Part shown: one piece after another, positions 18,264 through 26,071 of the stretch
How the letters are laid out: each line of letters starts with the position of its first letter
How positions within the stretch are numbered: the stretch's first letter is position 1
NCBI RefSeq assembly: GCF_004337705.1
Contig: NZ_SKBU01000006.1
Span: 286,460-350,459 of the forward strand
Direction: 5' to 3'
From: Rubrobacter taiwanensis
Lineage (GTDB): Bacteria; Actinomycetota; Rubrobacteria; Rubrobacterales; Rubrobacteraceae
DNA length: 64,000 nt
Translations under genes and position numbers: made by a program
The notes under the pieces: generated by a model
What the model was told of the DNA's origin: nothing
Database searches by the model: none
What the model saw: only the letters and a program-made list of their open reading frames with translations

Positions 18264-20081
18264 CTAGCGTCCGGTGCCCGCGTAATCCGGGCCGAGGTGA
18301 TCCCGGATGAGCTCGGCGTAGAGCCGCTGCCCCTCCGGGCGGAGGTGTATCCCGTCGTCCCAGAAGAGCTCCGGACGATCGGCGCTCGCTGCGTGCCAGT
18401 CCACCAGGACGGCGTTCGGGTGACGCTCCGTCCCCTCGGCGATCACGCGGTTGTTGGAGGACTCCCAGGGCCGGGGAACTTTCACGTTCACGAAGACCAC
18501 CCGCGAGACGCCCTCCAGGATGTCCATGATCTCTTCGAACTGCTCCTCGCTCAGGGGTCCGTTGTTGCCGATGTGCAGCACGACGACCTCTCCCAGCTCA
18601 CCCCTCTCCCGCCGCTCTCTCAGGATCTCCACGGCGTCCCCCACCTGCAGCCCGGACTCGGCGTCGAGGACCCGCAGGTCTCCTGCCTCCCGCTCCAGCG
18701 TCCTGGCCGCCCCGAGCATCACCGAGTCCCCGACGGCCGTGGCGGGTCCCGCCGGCTCCTCCCGCGCCGCCCGCTCCCCTCCGGTCTCCCCGGCCCGGAT
18801 CGTCTCCTGCGCGAGATACTCGGGCGGCGGGGGCGACTCGGCTTTCACCGCGGCGACACCGATCAGGGCGCAGACGGCTACGTTCGCCGCCGCTCCTCCG
18901 GCCCACAGCGCCCCGAGCCGCCAGCGCCGCCGGCCTTCGGCCTCGCGCAGCGACCGCCAGGCCCGCTCCAGAGCCCCGCGCCGGACGGGGGTCTCGATGA
19001 AGCGGTAGGAGAGGTCGGCGAGCAGGAGCGTCGCGGCGAGCTGCAGCGCCAGCAGCGGCGGCCCGTCCAGGGGCACGTCGAGCTGCGGCCGGGTGACCAT
19101 GAAGACCGGCCAGTGCCAGAGGTAGATGCCGTAGGAGCGCACGCCGACCCAGCGCAGCGGCCGCAGCTCCAGCACCTCAGATCCCAGGCGGGTGCCGGGA
19201 TGGACGGAGACCGCGATCACGGATGCGGTCGCGAACGCGACCAGCGCGAAGCCTCCCCGGTAGAGGAGCGGATCGTACTCCCCGAGCGTGAGGCAGAAGA
19301 AGACCAGCGCGCCGAGCGCGGCGACGCCGGCCGCGTCCAGCAAAAGCGGTGCGAAGCGTCCGGGCTCGCGCCGGAGGTTCTGTGGCACCCAGAAGAAGGC
19401 GAGCGCGGCCCCGAAGAGCAGTCCGGCGGCGCGGGTGTCGGTCCCGTAGTAGAGGCGAGAGGGGTCGGCGTCCGGCGTGTAGAGGGCGGCCATCAGCCCC
19501 GCCGAGGACGCCGCCACCACGAGCACGCAGAGCAGCGTCCACCGCCGCAACAGCGCCAGTCCGGCGAGCAACAGCGGCGGCCACAGGAGGTAGAACTGCT
19601 CCTCGACGGCGAGCGACCACAGGTGCTTGAGCAGCGACGGGCGGCCGACGGCCTCGAAGTACGACTCGTCGGCGAAGATCAGGTACCAATTCGTCACATA
19701 CCCGAGCGCGGCGAGCGCGTCGGCGCGCAGCCCCGCCACCTCTTCCGGCAGGAAGACGACGGCGTACGCCAGCGTCGCCACCAGCACCAGGTAGAGCGCG
19801 GGCAGCAGCCGGCGGGCCCGCCGGAGCCAGAACCGCTTCAGGTCCATGCGGCCCCGCTCGCGCCACTCGGCCAGCAGCAGCGCGGTTATGAGATACCCGC
19901 TGATGACGAAGAAGATCTCCACGCCCAGAAAACCGCCCGGTACCCACGGCAGCCCCGCATGGTAGAGCAGCACGGCCAGCACGGCGAAAGCCCGCAGGCC
20001 GTCGAGCCCCGGCAGGTAAGAGAGCCGGGTTCCGCCCGGACCGGAGACCTCCCCTCGGATCTTCCCCCCTCTTCTGCTCAC
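18264..20081 (-). CDS. Acyltransferase 3 (OafA/YrhL-like) with C-terminal SGNH domain
   Basis: 605-aa two-domain protein. Residues about 18-360 form the ten-helix acyltransferase-3 domain, with LPGLDGLRAFAVLAVLLYH (catalytic His region) and RRARRLLPALYLV. After an eleventh helix near residue 400, a C-terminal SGNH domain (about 445-600) shows GDSVMLG, IGNNG and DDGIHL, the Ser, Asn and Asp/His catalytic blocks. Family members O-acetylate or otherwise acylate cell-surface polysaccharides or peptidoglycan. The target is unknown; neighbouring genes concern peptidoglycan hydrolysis and surface proteins. The start is GTG 20081 and lacks a strong ribosome-binding site. Confidence 0.9.
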   Translation of the reverse strand: MSRRGGKIRGEVSGPGGTRLSYLPGLDGLRAFAVLAVLLYHAGLPWVPGGFLGVEIFFVISGYLITALLLAEWRERGRMDLKRFWLRRARRLLPALYLVLVATLAYAVVFLPEEVAGLRADALAALGYVTNWYLIFADESYFEAVGRPSLLKHLWSLAVEEQFYLLWPPLLLAGLALLRRWTLLCVLVVAASSAGLMAALYTPDADPSRLYYGTDTRAAGLLFGAALAFFWVPQNLRREPGRFAPLLLDAAGVAALGALVFFCLTLGEYDPLLYRGGFALVAFATASVIAVSVHPGTRLGSEVLELRPLRWVGVRSYGIYLWHWPVFMVTRPQLDVPLDGPPLLALQLAATLLLADLSYRFIETPVRRGALERAWRSLREAEGRRRWRLGALWAGGAAANVAVCALIGVAAVKAESPPPPEYLAQETIRAGETGGERAAREEPAGPATAVGDSVMLGAARTLEREAGDLRVLDAESGLQVGDAVEILRERRERGELGEVVVLHIGNNGPLSEEQFEEIMDILEGVSRVVFVNVKVPRPWESSNNRVIAEGTERHPNAVLVDWHAASADRPELFWDDGIHLRPEGQRLYAELIRDHLGPDYAGTGR

Positions 20082-20182
20082 GGTACCGAGTAAGGCGGAG
20101 CGCGCCGCCGCAGCGGCGCAACCCCGCCTGCCTGACTACTGCCTTACCAGGTGCCGTATGATATCCGATGCGCCGGCCCGGT

Positions 20183-22627
20183 TCACCCGCCGCCCACGCA
20201 TACACCGGCCCTGAGCAGCCGGAGGTCGAGAGAGGCACACCTCCCCGAGTCCCCCCCTCCGGTGTCCTCTTCCGCTCCGGAGGAGGGCTGCTCCTGAGCC
20301 GGGGGGCTCTCCTGCTGCGGAGGGGGCTTTTGCCCGGCCTGTCCCCCGCCGCCTGAAGACGAGGAGGGTTCTGGCCTGCCCGGCGAACCGCCGGTCTTAT
20401 GAACCGGCTGCTGATGTGCGGGCTGTTGTTCCGGAGCGGAGCGCCGGACGGTACCGCCGCCCTCCGGCCGGTGCTGCTGAGACGGCGGGCCGTGGAGCCG
20501 GTTCTCCGATCCTCCCGCCACCGGCTGGCTCCGGGTTGCCTGGTCTTTCGGTGCGCTTGGAGGAGCCCCGCGCGGGCGTTCTTTGACCCCGACGGACGCA
20601 TTGACGGCGGGGGCGGCCGACCGGCCGTGATCCGGCATCCGGCCGGTTCTGACGCCCCCGGATCTCTCCGCCGGAGGCGCGGGAGCGGCCCGCTCAGCCC
20701 GTGCACCGCCGGACGGGGCGCCGGGCTCCCTCCGGACGGATCGAGCCGGTTCCGGAGAGGCCGGAGCCCCGTCAGACGCGGCCTGCGGCCCGCGGCTCCC
20801 GGAGAAGGCCGGAGGAGCAGTTCCGGTCTGCGCAACGGTCACAGAGGGGGCGGGCCGCTCCCTCTCGCAGACCGCCGGTGACGGTATATAAGGTTCGCCG
20901 CCGGTCACACGTCCGCCGTTCTGCCGGAGCCACTCGAGCAGCGGGTAGGGGTTCTTGGCCCCCGAGGGGGCTTCGGCCCGGGTGTCGTTCACGTACCAGC
21001 CGAGATGCAGGTGAGGATCGAACGGCCCCAGGGTCCCCGGCACGGAGGAGTAACCGGTGTGTCCCACATAACCTATGAGATCGCCCGCCCGGACCCGCTG
21101 TCCGAACTCCAGCGGGGGCCGGTCTACGAGGTGCGCGTAGTAGAAGACGTCTCCGCGCCGGATCGGTCCGACGCCGGCGGTGACCTCGATCATGGCCACC
21201 CAGCCGCCCAGATAGTTCCACCAGCCGGACTCGTGCCCCGAGACCGGACGTACGATACCGTCCGTTATGGAGTACACCGGGGTGCCCTCGGGAGCGAAGA
21301 TGTCGGTCCCCTCATGCCCTCCGTTCGGACGCGGAGCCCCCCAGTCGTTGGTGTAGCTGTCCATGTAGCGGGCGGGCAGGGGGAAGACCGCGCTCCGGTT
21401 GCCGGTGACCTCCACCTCCGGGGAAGCGCGGTGGTCCGCACCGACCACGGGAGCTGGACAGTAGCCGCCGCTCTCAGCCACATAGGGGATGGGCTCGCCG
21501 TTGCGGTAGGCCTCGGCCAGCTCCAGCACCCGTTGCACGTACTCATGAGAGTTGTTGTAGGCGTAGAGGGCCCGGTGGTAGTCTTCCGGCGCTCCGGAGC
21601 GAACCAGATAGTTGGCGGCGCCGAAGATGGCATCCCTGTAGTGGCAGGGATCCCTAACCCCGTCCCCGTTCGCATCCACCCCGTAGATCCTCCACGTAGA
21701 AGGCAGGAACTGCATGGGCCCCACGGCCCGGCCGTAGACGGTCGGCGGTCCCTGCACACAGGTGTACTCCTGCCCCCCTCCATGCCCGCTCTCGACGAAC
21801 CCGATGGCTGCCAGAACCGCCCAATCGAGGCCGTACTCCTCGGCGGCCTCCTCGTAGGCCCGCAGGTAGTTGCCGGGGATGGAGCCAGCGGCCCCGGAAG
21901 CCGATACCTCTCCGGGAACATCGCCGCAGATCTCCGCCCCTCCCGTAACCAGCTCCGCCAGCGAGGAGTTCACTATCTCGATCAGCGCGGGAAGATTGCC
22001 CGGATCGCCGATATTGTCGAGCCGGATCATCCGGCCGCTCCTGGCCACCGGCTCCCGTTCCGCAGCGACCGCCAGAGCCGGGGATGCGGAGCGCTGCGGG
22101 AAATCTGCGCGCAGCGCGCTGAGGCTCCGGGCCTCGACCCGCGCGTCGTCCAGCCGGAGATCTAACGGCCGCTCCCCCAGCCTCAGACATCCCCCGGAGA
22201 TAGTGAACGAGAACCCGGTGGCTTCTATGGCGAGATCGTCCATGTACACGGGCCCAGGGGCGGTCTGGTTCACGGCCAGCTGACCACCCCCGAGCTCCGG
22301 CGGCCGGGAGACGTTGGAGAGCCTCAGCCCGTAGATGGTCGCCCTCTGAAACTCGATCCTCGCCCGGAGAGGCTCCCCATCCCGGGGAGGACGCAGGGAT
22401 ATCCTGACCCCCTCACCCTCGATCCGCTCCGAGTTGATGACGAATCCCCCGGAGATGCTCAGAGCTCCGGAACCGGAGTAGTCCGAGGAGAGGAGCAGCA
22501 TGAGAGCCGCAACGACCGCCAGCACCGAAAGCCTGAGGACCCATCCCCGGCTCCTCCCCGATTCGAGAGGAGCAGAGACACCCTCCCGCACCGGCGGCCC
22601 GGACTGTCTCTGAAAGCGGGTGATCAC
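20183..22627 (-). CDS. Membrane-anchored dual peptidoglycan hydrolase: DUF6230-like domain, lytic transglycosylase, M23 peptidase
   Basis: 814 aa. A single TM helix (about 30-47) is followed by a beta-rich domain (55-165) that resembles the DUF6230-like protein encoded at 23451. An SLT-type transglycosylase follows (250-375; catalytic E279 in GFVES, GRAVGPMQFLPSTW, YNNS), then an M23 LytM-type peptidase (415-570; H438/D442 in HEGTD and H539/H541 in PHLHLGWY). The last 230 residues are Pro/Gly/Ser-rich and end with two Cys near CVGGG. It should cut both glycan strands and stem peptides outside the membrane. Both active sites look complete. It lies 29 nt downstream of the LPXTG gene on the same strand, so probably in one operon. 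Confidence 0.9.
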   Translation of the reverse strand: MITRFQRQSGPPVREGVSAPLESGRSRGWVLRLSVLAVVAALMLLLSSDYSGSGALSISGGFVINSERIEGEGVRISLRPPRDGEPLRARIEFQRATIYGLRLSNVSRPPELGGGQLAVNQTAPGPVYMDDLAIEATGFSFTISGGCLRLGERPLDLRLDDARVEARSLSALRADFPQRSASPALAVAAEREPVARSGRMIRLDNIGDPGNLPALIEIVNSSLAELVTGGAEICGDVPGEVSASGAAGSIPGNYLRAYEEAAEEYGLDWAVLAAIGFVESGHGGGQEYTCVQGPPTVYGRAVGPMQFLPSTWRIYGVDANGDGVRDPCHYRDAIFGAANYLVRSGAPEDYHRALYAYNNSHEYVQRVLELAEAYRNGEPIPYVAESGGYCPAPVVGADHRASPEVEVTGNRSAVFPLPARYMDSYTNDWGAPRPNGGHEGTDIFAPEGTPVYSITDGIVRPVSGHESGWWNYLGGWVAMIEVTAGVGPIRRGDVFYYAHLVDRPPLEFGQRVRAGDLIGYVGHTGYSSVPGTLGPFDPHLHLGWYVNDTRAEAPSGAKNPYPLLEWLRQNGGRVTGGEPYIPSPAVCERERPAPSVTVAQTGTAPPAFSGSRGPQAASDGAPASPEPARSVRREPGAPSGGARAERAAPAPPAERSGGVRTGRMPDHGRSAAPAVNASVGVKERPRGAPPSAPKDQATRSQPVAGGSENRLHGPPSQQHRPEGGGTVRRSAPEQQPAHQQPVHKTGGSPGRPEPSSSSGGGGQAGQKPPPQQESPPAQEQPSSGAEEDTGGGDSGRCASLDLRLLRAGVCVGGG

Positions 22628-22656
22628 AGAGCCCGCCCCACGAACTCCCTACCCGC

Positions 22657-23244
22657 TCAGCCCCGCCGCCTCTGGAGCAAGATTAAACCGCAAACCCCGC
22701 CCAGCAGGACCAGCACCGCCAGCAGCGGCAGTACACCCCCGGTGTCCGGCAGAACTCCATCCCCAGGCGATTCCTCATACTGCAGCTCCCCGGCCACCGA
22801 AGACTCCCCCTCGAAACCGTCATCCCCCGGGAACGGCCCCGCCCCGCCCGCCTCCGGACCGGGACCCGAGAAGTGCGGCGGATCTTGATCCACCCCGCCA
22901 ACCTCCGGCGGATCCTGATCCACACCGCCAACCTCCGGCGGATTCTGCGAAGGTACCCCGAAACCACCCGGCACCTCTCCGCGCTGCGAGGGCTCATCCC
23001 CTCCCAGCCCCGGCACCTCTCCGCGCTGCGAGGGTTCATCCCCTCCCAGCCCCGGCACCTCCCCACGCTGCGAGGGTTCATCCCCTCCCAGCCCCGGCAC
23101 CTCTCCGCGCTGCGAGGGCTCCTGCTGAAACACGCTCTGAGCCAGAGCCTCCCGCTCGCAGAAGACCACGAACACAAGAGCCGCAGCCAGCACGGCGCAG
23201 ATCAAAGCCCCCCGAAAGCCGTACCCCTCTCGATATCCCCGCAT
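22657..23244 (-). CDS. Repeat-containing LPXTG cell-wall-anchored protein
   Basis: 195 aa. It has an N-terminal signal (GALICAVLAAALVFVVFCEREALA) and four copies of a 14-residue repeat EPSQRGEVPGLGGD (the last diverging to GGFG). Copies of DPPEVGGVDQ and an acidic Gly/Pro stalk follow. The C-terminal sorting signal is LPDTGG, a hydrophobic helix and RRRG. This is the layout of a sortase substrate with an unstructured, wall-spanning stalk and almost no globular domain, so it may be a spacer or structural wall protein. No sortase gene is in the window. It precedes the dual hydrolase (29 nt), and an operator-like TTATCA site lies about 95 nt upstream at 23338-23351. Confidence 0.85.
   Translation of the reverse strand: MRGYREGYGFRGALICAVLAAALVFVVFCEREALAQSVFQQEPSQRGEVPGLGGDEPSQRGEVPGLGGDEPSQRGEVPGLGGDEPSQRGEVPGGFGVPSQNPPEVGGVDQDPPEVGGVDQDPPHFSGPGPEAGGAGPFPGDDGFEGESSVAGELQYEESPGDGVLPDTGGVLPLLAVLVLLGGVCGLILLQRRRG
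22970..23122. repeat. 42-bp tandem repeats inside the LPXTG gene
   Basis: Three full units (22970-23011, 23012-23053, 23054-23095) and a partial fourth, differing at only a few positions, encode the 14-residue repeats. A second, 30-bp tandem repeat at about 22877-22946 encodes DPPEVGGVDQ. Near-identity at the DNA level suggests recent expansion, so copy number may vary between strains. Confidence 0.9.
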
Positions 23245-23337
23245 CAGCCTGCTCGCCTCCCCTCACCCGAACCTCAGACTGCAGGCCGGCCTCCCGCCGG
23301 CCGACAGAGACATAAATAGCAGAAACCGACAAATTAT

Positions 23338-23351
23338 GCAACGGATGATAA
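23338..23351 (-). promoter_or_regulatory. Operator-like site upstream of the LPXTG gene
   Basis: On the minus strand this reads TTATCATCCGTTGC, matching the left half and the terminal GC of the recurrent TTATCA-NN-TRATGM palindrome (see 23390). It is a weaker match and is about 95 nt from the gene start. Confidence 0.3.
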
Positions 23352-23379
23352 CTAAATCGCTGGGAAGCGTGCCCGGGGG

Positions 23380-23409
23380 TTGCGATCAGTTATCATTTGA
23401 TGCTATCAT
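23380..23409 (+). promoter_or_regulatory. Promoter with embedded TetR-type operator for the DUF6230-like gene
   Basis: TTGCGA (23380-23385) and TATCAT (23404-23409) are 18 nt apart and form a plausible -35/-10 pair. Their spacer holds TTATCATTTGATGC (23390-23403), a copy of the recurrent imperfect palindrome. The same arrangement occurs at 25360-25388. A bound repressor here would block RNA polymerase directly. Confidence 0.5.
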
Positions 23410-23450
23410 TTGTTGCGATCGCCATTTGCGAGGAGAGGAGGCAGCTGGCT

Positions 23451-24035
23451 GTGGAGATGCACTATGACAGGAAGAGGCTATTCATAGCTCTCGGCGGGGG
23501 GTTTGGTGCGCTGGCGGCCATTTTGGTTGCGCTTTACATGGGTGGGGTAGCGCTGGCCGTTCCGCTTGGGGGGATTGGGGGGTTCAGGATTCAGGCGGAC
23601 CGGGTGGAGTTGCAGGGGTTCTCGCTCACTCCGCGGATAGGGGACAACTCGCAACGGGAGGTTTCTCCTGCGGTAAGGAATCAGGCGAGGACGGCGATCA
23701 TTGAGGGTCTGGTGGTTTCCAAGCGCATACCCATACCTGAGGGTGTACCGGGAGCTGGGGGGCGGGTCTTCGTGATCACCATCACGGGCAGCGAGGATCA
23801 GCCGGTAGAGATCCAGGGCCTCATTCAGGACGCCATGTATCTGCAGGCCAGATCTTTCCAAGCCGAGGCCCTTGAGCAGGACGAGGCTCCGCCGAGCCTG
23901 CGGCAGGGTTGGGAGCAGTCCTTCTACCAGCTCTCTCCGAGGGTGGTGATCATCGGGCTCGACAGCCAGAACAACTACCAGTTCGCGAACAGCATCACCA
24001 TTCCGGGGCTGCAGGTCAACGCGAGGCTGGAGTAG
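23451..24035 (+). CDS. DUF6230-like membrane-anchored protein
   Basis: 194 aa with GTG 23451, nine nt after AGGAGG; a longer in-frame start at 23397 would overlap the promoter. One TM helix (about residues 10-35, LFIALGGGFGALAAILVALYMGG) is followed by an extracellular beta-rich region starting GGFRIQADRVELQGFSLTP. This fits the actinobacterial DUF6230 family (sometimes mis-annotated 'cholesterol esterase'), which commonly sits next to a DUF6114 membrane protein, as here. No catalytic triad is visible; function unknown. The segment GGFxIxxxRxExxGxxLxP is shared with the N-terminal domain of the dual peptidoglycan hydrolase encoded divergently. Confidence 0.72.
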   Translation: MEMHYDRKRLFIALGGGFGALAAILVALYMGGVALAVPLGGIGGFRIQADRVELQGFSLTPRIGDNSQREVSPAVRNQARTAIIEGLVVSKRIPIPEGVPGAGGRVFVITITGSEDQPVEIQGLIQDAMYLQARSFQAEALEQDEAPPSLRQGWEQSFYQLSPRVVIIGLDSQNNYQFANSITIPGLQVNARLE

Positions 24036-24037
24036 GC

Positions 24038-24382
24038 ATGCGGGGAAGCGCGAGTACAGAGCGGCCGAAGCTGGGCCTGACGCTGCTCACGCTGGCCGGG
24101 CTGCTGATACTCTGGATGCCGCTGGTCATCTACATTCAGGAGATCGGGCAGTTCAGCCTGGTCTTCGGCGGGGTGGTTATCGGGGGGATCGTGCTCGGCA
24201 GCGCGATACTGGGCTGGATCTACCCGCAGAGGGTCCAGATCTTCGGGGTGGTGGGCATGATCTTCTCCATACTCTCCCTGATCGGCGCGCTGGGAGGGCT
24301 GGTGATAGGAATGTTGCTCGGGATCGTCGGAGGGAGCCTCTGCGCCGCCTGGGCCCCGAAGAATCCCTCCGGCGAGGGTTAG
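24038..24382 (+). CDS. DUF6114-like small membrane protein
   Basis: 114 aa with four closely spaced hydrophobic helices and a basic N-terminus, ending CAAWAPKNPSGEG. It begins 2 nt after the DUF6230-like stop, so the pair is cotranscribed. The size and partner fit DUF6114 proteins of actinobacteria, whose role is unknown. A partnership in which this four-helix protein assembles with, or exports, the DUF6230-like protein is an inference. Its stop overlaps the stop of the convergent TetR gene by a few nt. Confidence 0.7.
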   Translation: MRGSASTERPKLGLTLLTLAGLLILWMPLVIYIQEIGQFSLVFGGVVIGGIVLGSAILGWIYPQRVQIFGVVGMIFSILSLIGALGGLVIGMLLGIVGGSLCAAWAPKNPSGEG

Positions 24383-24969
24383 CCGGTCTTCTTCCTGATC
24401 CGGCCGAACCCCAGAAGGACCCGCGCCCACTCCTTCTCCTCGGCCAGCGAGTAGAGGTCTATGCTCGCCGCAGCGGTGAGCAGCATCGCCTGGGCGAAGA
24501 GCAGCCGAATGACCTCCTCTTCCTCCCCGGTCGCCTCCCTGACGTAGGCGTAGATCTCCTCCATCCGCCCCTGCACGGCACGCAAGACCTCAGGGTCCTT
24601 GGAGGCAGCGAACATCTGGATGAGCATGAGCAGCTCTTCCCGCCGGTTCATCAGCCCCACATAAGCCCGCTGTAGAGCCCGTACGGGCTCCTCAGGATTC
24701 CTCTCCACAGCCTCCCTCAACGCCGCCATAATGCGGTCGAAGACCCGCTGCCCGGCCTGCAGGAACAACCCCTTCTTGGAACCAAAGAGCCTTATCACAT
24801 AAGGCTGGCTCACCCCCACCCGCTCGGCTATGGTATCCGTGGTCACACCGTGCAGCCCATAAGATGCGAACTCGACTATCGCCGCATCCAACACCATGTC
24901 CCGCCGCTCATCCCGGCTCATCCGAGTCCGGCGGGCCGATACATCCCTCCGCCCCCGCGCCCTGCTCAT
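24379..24969 (-). CDS. TetR family transcriptional regulator (candidate regulator of the lipid/envelope regulon)
   Basis: 196 aa from ATG 24969 (MSRARGRR); the frame is open further upstream but crosses the probable promoter. The N-terminal DNA-binding domain (residues about 20-65) has VTTDTIAERVGVSQPYVIRLFGS, a typical TetR helix-turn-helix preceded by a basic arm. The C-terminal ligand-binding domain has HALF-type helices with EELLMLIQMFAASKDPEV, resembling fatty-acid-responsive (FadR/PsrA-like) TetR proteins; the acyl-CoA ligand is inferred from the adjacent cluster. A variant of the recurrent palindrome (25022-25043) sits just upstream, consistent with autoregulation. Confidence 0.85.
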   Translation of the reverse strand: MSRARGRRDVSARRTRMSRDERRDMVLDAAIVEFASYGLHGVTTDTIAERVGVSQPYVIRLFGSKKGLFLQAGQRVFDRIMAALREAVERNPEEPVRALQRAYVGLMNRREELLMLIQMFAASKDPEVLRAVQGRMEEIYAYVREATGEEEEVIRLLFAQAMLLTAAASIDLYSLAEEKEWARVLLGFGRIRKKTG

Positions 24970-25021
24970 CTCCGCTCTAAACCCCCTTCTGCTAACCGAA
25001 TCTCCTACTCTACCCTGAAAA

Positions 25022-25043
25022 TATATCAGCCGTTGATGATTAC
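25022..25043. promoter_or_regulatory. Variant operator upstream of the TetR gene
   Basis: The right half TGATGATTAC (25034-25043) is identical to that at 37463-37472. The left half ATCA (25025-25028) is spaced further away than in the canonical sites. It overlaps the end of the neighbouring small gene and precedes the TetR start by about 55 nt. Confidence 0.35.
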
Positions 25044-25309
25044 AGGGCACGGACGTCCCTCTCCCCGAGCGGCCTCACCTCGAGGATGAGCTCCCAGGGA
25101 TAGAAGCTGGCCACCTCTCCGGCCATGAACCGCCCCAGGGATCTGGAACGATAGGCCCGCGCAAAGTATACCCCCCTGCTCGTAATCCCCCTCAACCAGC
25201 CCACAACCGTATACCGCTCCCCCGCAACCTCTATGAATTCCAGCTCCACAAGACTCCCGACAAACTCCCGCGAAACGTTCCTTCCCCGAAGCTCCACCGG
25301 ACGCCTCAT
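25040..25309 (-). CDS. Small hypothetical protein
   Basis: 89 aa from ATG 25309, directly after GGAGGAAAGGA; a longer frame from 25336 would cover that ribosome-binding site. The sequence is mixed beta/basic (VELEFIEVAGERYTVVGWLRG, then VYFARAYRSRSLGRFMAGEV) with no TM segment or known motif. It could be a small beta-barrel regulatory or RNA-binding-like protein, but I recognise no family. It is divergent from a membrane-protein gene, and the shared intergenic region carries the operator at 25369-25382. It ends about 70 nt before the TetR start, so the two may be cotranscribed. Confidence 0.55.
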   Translation of the reverse strand: MRRPVELRGRNVSREFVGSLVELEFIEVAGERYTVVGWLRGITSRGVYFARAYRSRSLGRFMAGEVASFYPWELILEVRPLGERDVRAL

Positions 25310-25359
25310 TCCTTTCCTCCAAAGAGATCCCCACACATTCTATACCGCGGTAGCGAGAT

Positions 25360-25388
25360 TTTACAAAGTTATCATCTAATGCTATCAT
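25360..25388 (+). promoter_or_regulatory. Promoter with embedded TetR-type operator
   Basis: TTTACA (25360-25365) and TATCAT (25383-25388) are 17 nt apart, with TTATCATCTAATGC (25369-25382) filling the spacer. The layout is nearly identical to that at 23380-23409. It should control the membrane protein gene at 25427 and possibly the divergent small gene at 25309. Confidence 0.5.
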
Positions 25389-25426
25389 AGCTGTTGAGGT
25401 CCGTAAGGTTACGGTGGGGTGAGCTG

Positions 25427-26056
25427 GTGAGAGTAACGAGGCTGGTTGCGGGTGGGGCGGCCTTCGGGGCGGGAACGTTGCAGGTGCTGGAGGTCTTTGC
25501 GCGGGGTCTCTGGGAGGCGGCGGGGAGGTCCCGGGTGGAGCTTCTGGCGAATCTTCTGGGGGACGGGAGCGTGCTGTTCGCTGCCGCGGCGGGGGCCGGT
25601 CTCTATCTCGTGGTGCGCGGACATCTGGGCTCCCGCGAGCGGCAGGTCGCGGATCTCGGCGGGATAGTCTTCGGTCTGGCGGCGTTTCTGGCGTTGCTGG
25701 CGGTCGTCTATGATCTCTTCTGGATTCTCTGGGGGCCTGTTCTGTATGGTCAGGCGACCGTTCCTGCTCCCTCGGTCATCTCTCAGGTACCGTTTCTGGC
25801 GGTATGGATGGGGCTGCTGCTGGCGGGTGCGGCTTCGGTGAGGGCTTCCTCTTTGGGGGGCTGGCGGTATCTGGCTCTGGGTCTGGCGTTGGTGAGTTTT
25901 CCGACCCCGGTGGTCGTGGCGGCCCTCACGCCGCTGGAGTCGGGGCTGGGGATCAGGGCCACGGGTCTTCCGATGCTCCTGCCGGCGGGGGGCTGGATCC
26001 TGGCGGGGTCCTTCCTGATCGGGGCGAAGGTTCCGGCGAGAGCGGCCGGAGCCTGA
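25427..26056 (+). CDS. Hypothetical six-helix membrane protein
   Basis: About 209 aa from GTG 25427; TTG 25394 would begin only six nt after the candidate -10, so the shorter start is preferred. Roughly six hydrophobic helices are spread over the whole length, with short loops and an arginine-containing loop near RGHLGSRERQVADLG. No transporter or enzyme motif is recognised. Control by a palindrome shared with the fatty-acid genes and the DUF6230-like gene suggests a role in the membrane or lipid response. The following SDR gene is convergent (15-nt gap). Confidence 0.6.
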   Translation: MRVTRLVAGGAAFGAGTLQVLEVFARGLWEAAGRSRVELLANLLGDGSVLFAAAAGAGLYLVVRGHLGSRERQVADLGGIVFGLAAFLALLAVVYDLFWILWGPVLYGQATVPAPSVISQVPFLAVWMGLLLAGAASVRASSLGGWRYLALGLALVSFPTPVVVAALTPLESGLGIRATGLPMLLPAGGWILAGSFLIGAKVPARAAGA

Positions 26057-26071
26057 GGGGGGACTTCTCTT

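Noticed and set aside
22970..23122. Tandem 42-bp repeats considered as CRISPR or integron-like array
   Set aside because: The repeats are contiguous with no unique spacers and are in frame within an LPXTG protein gene.
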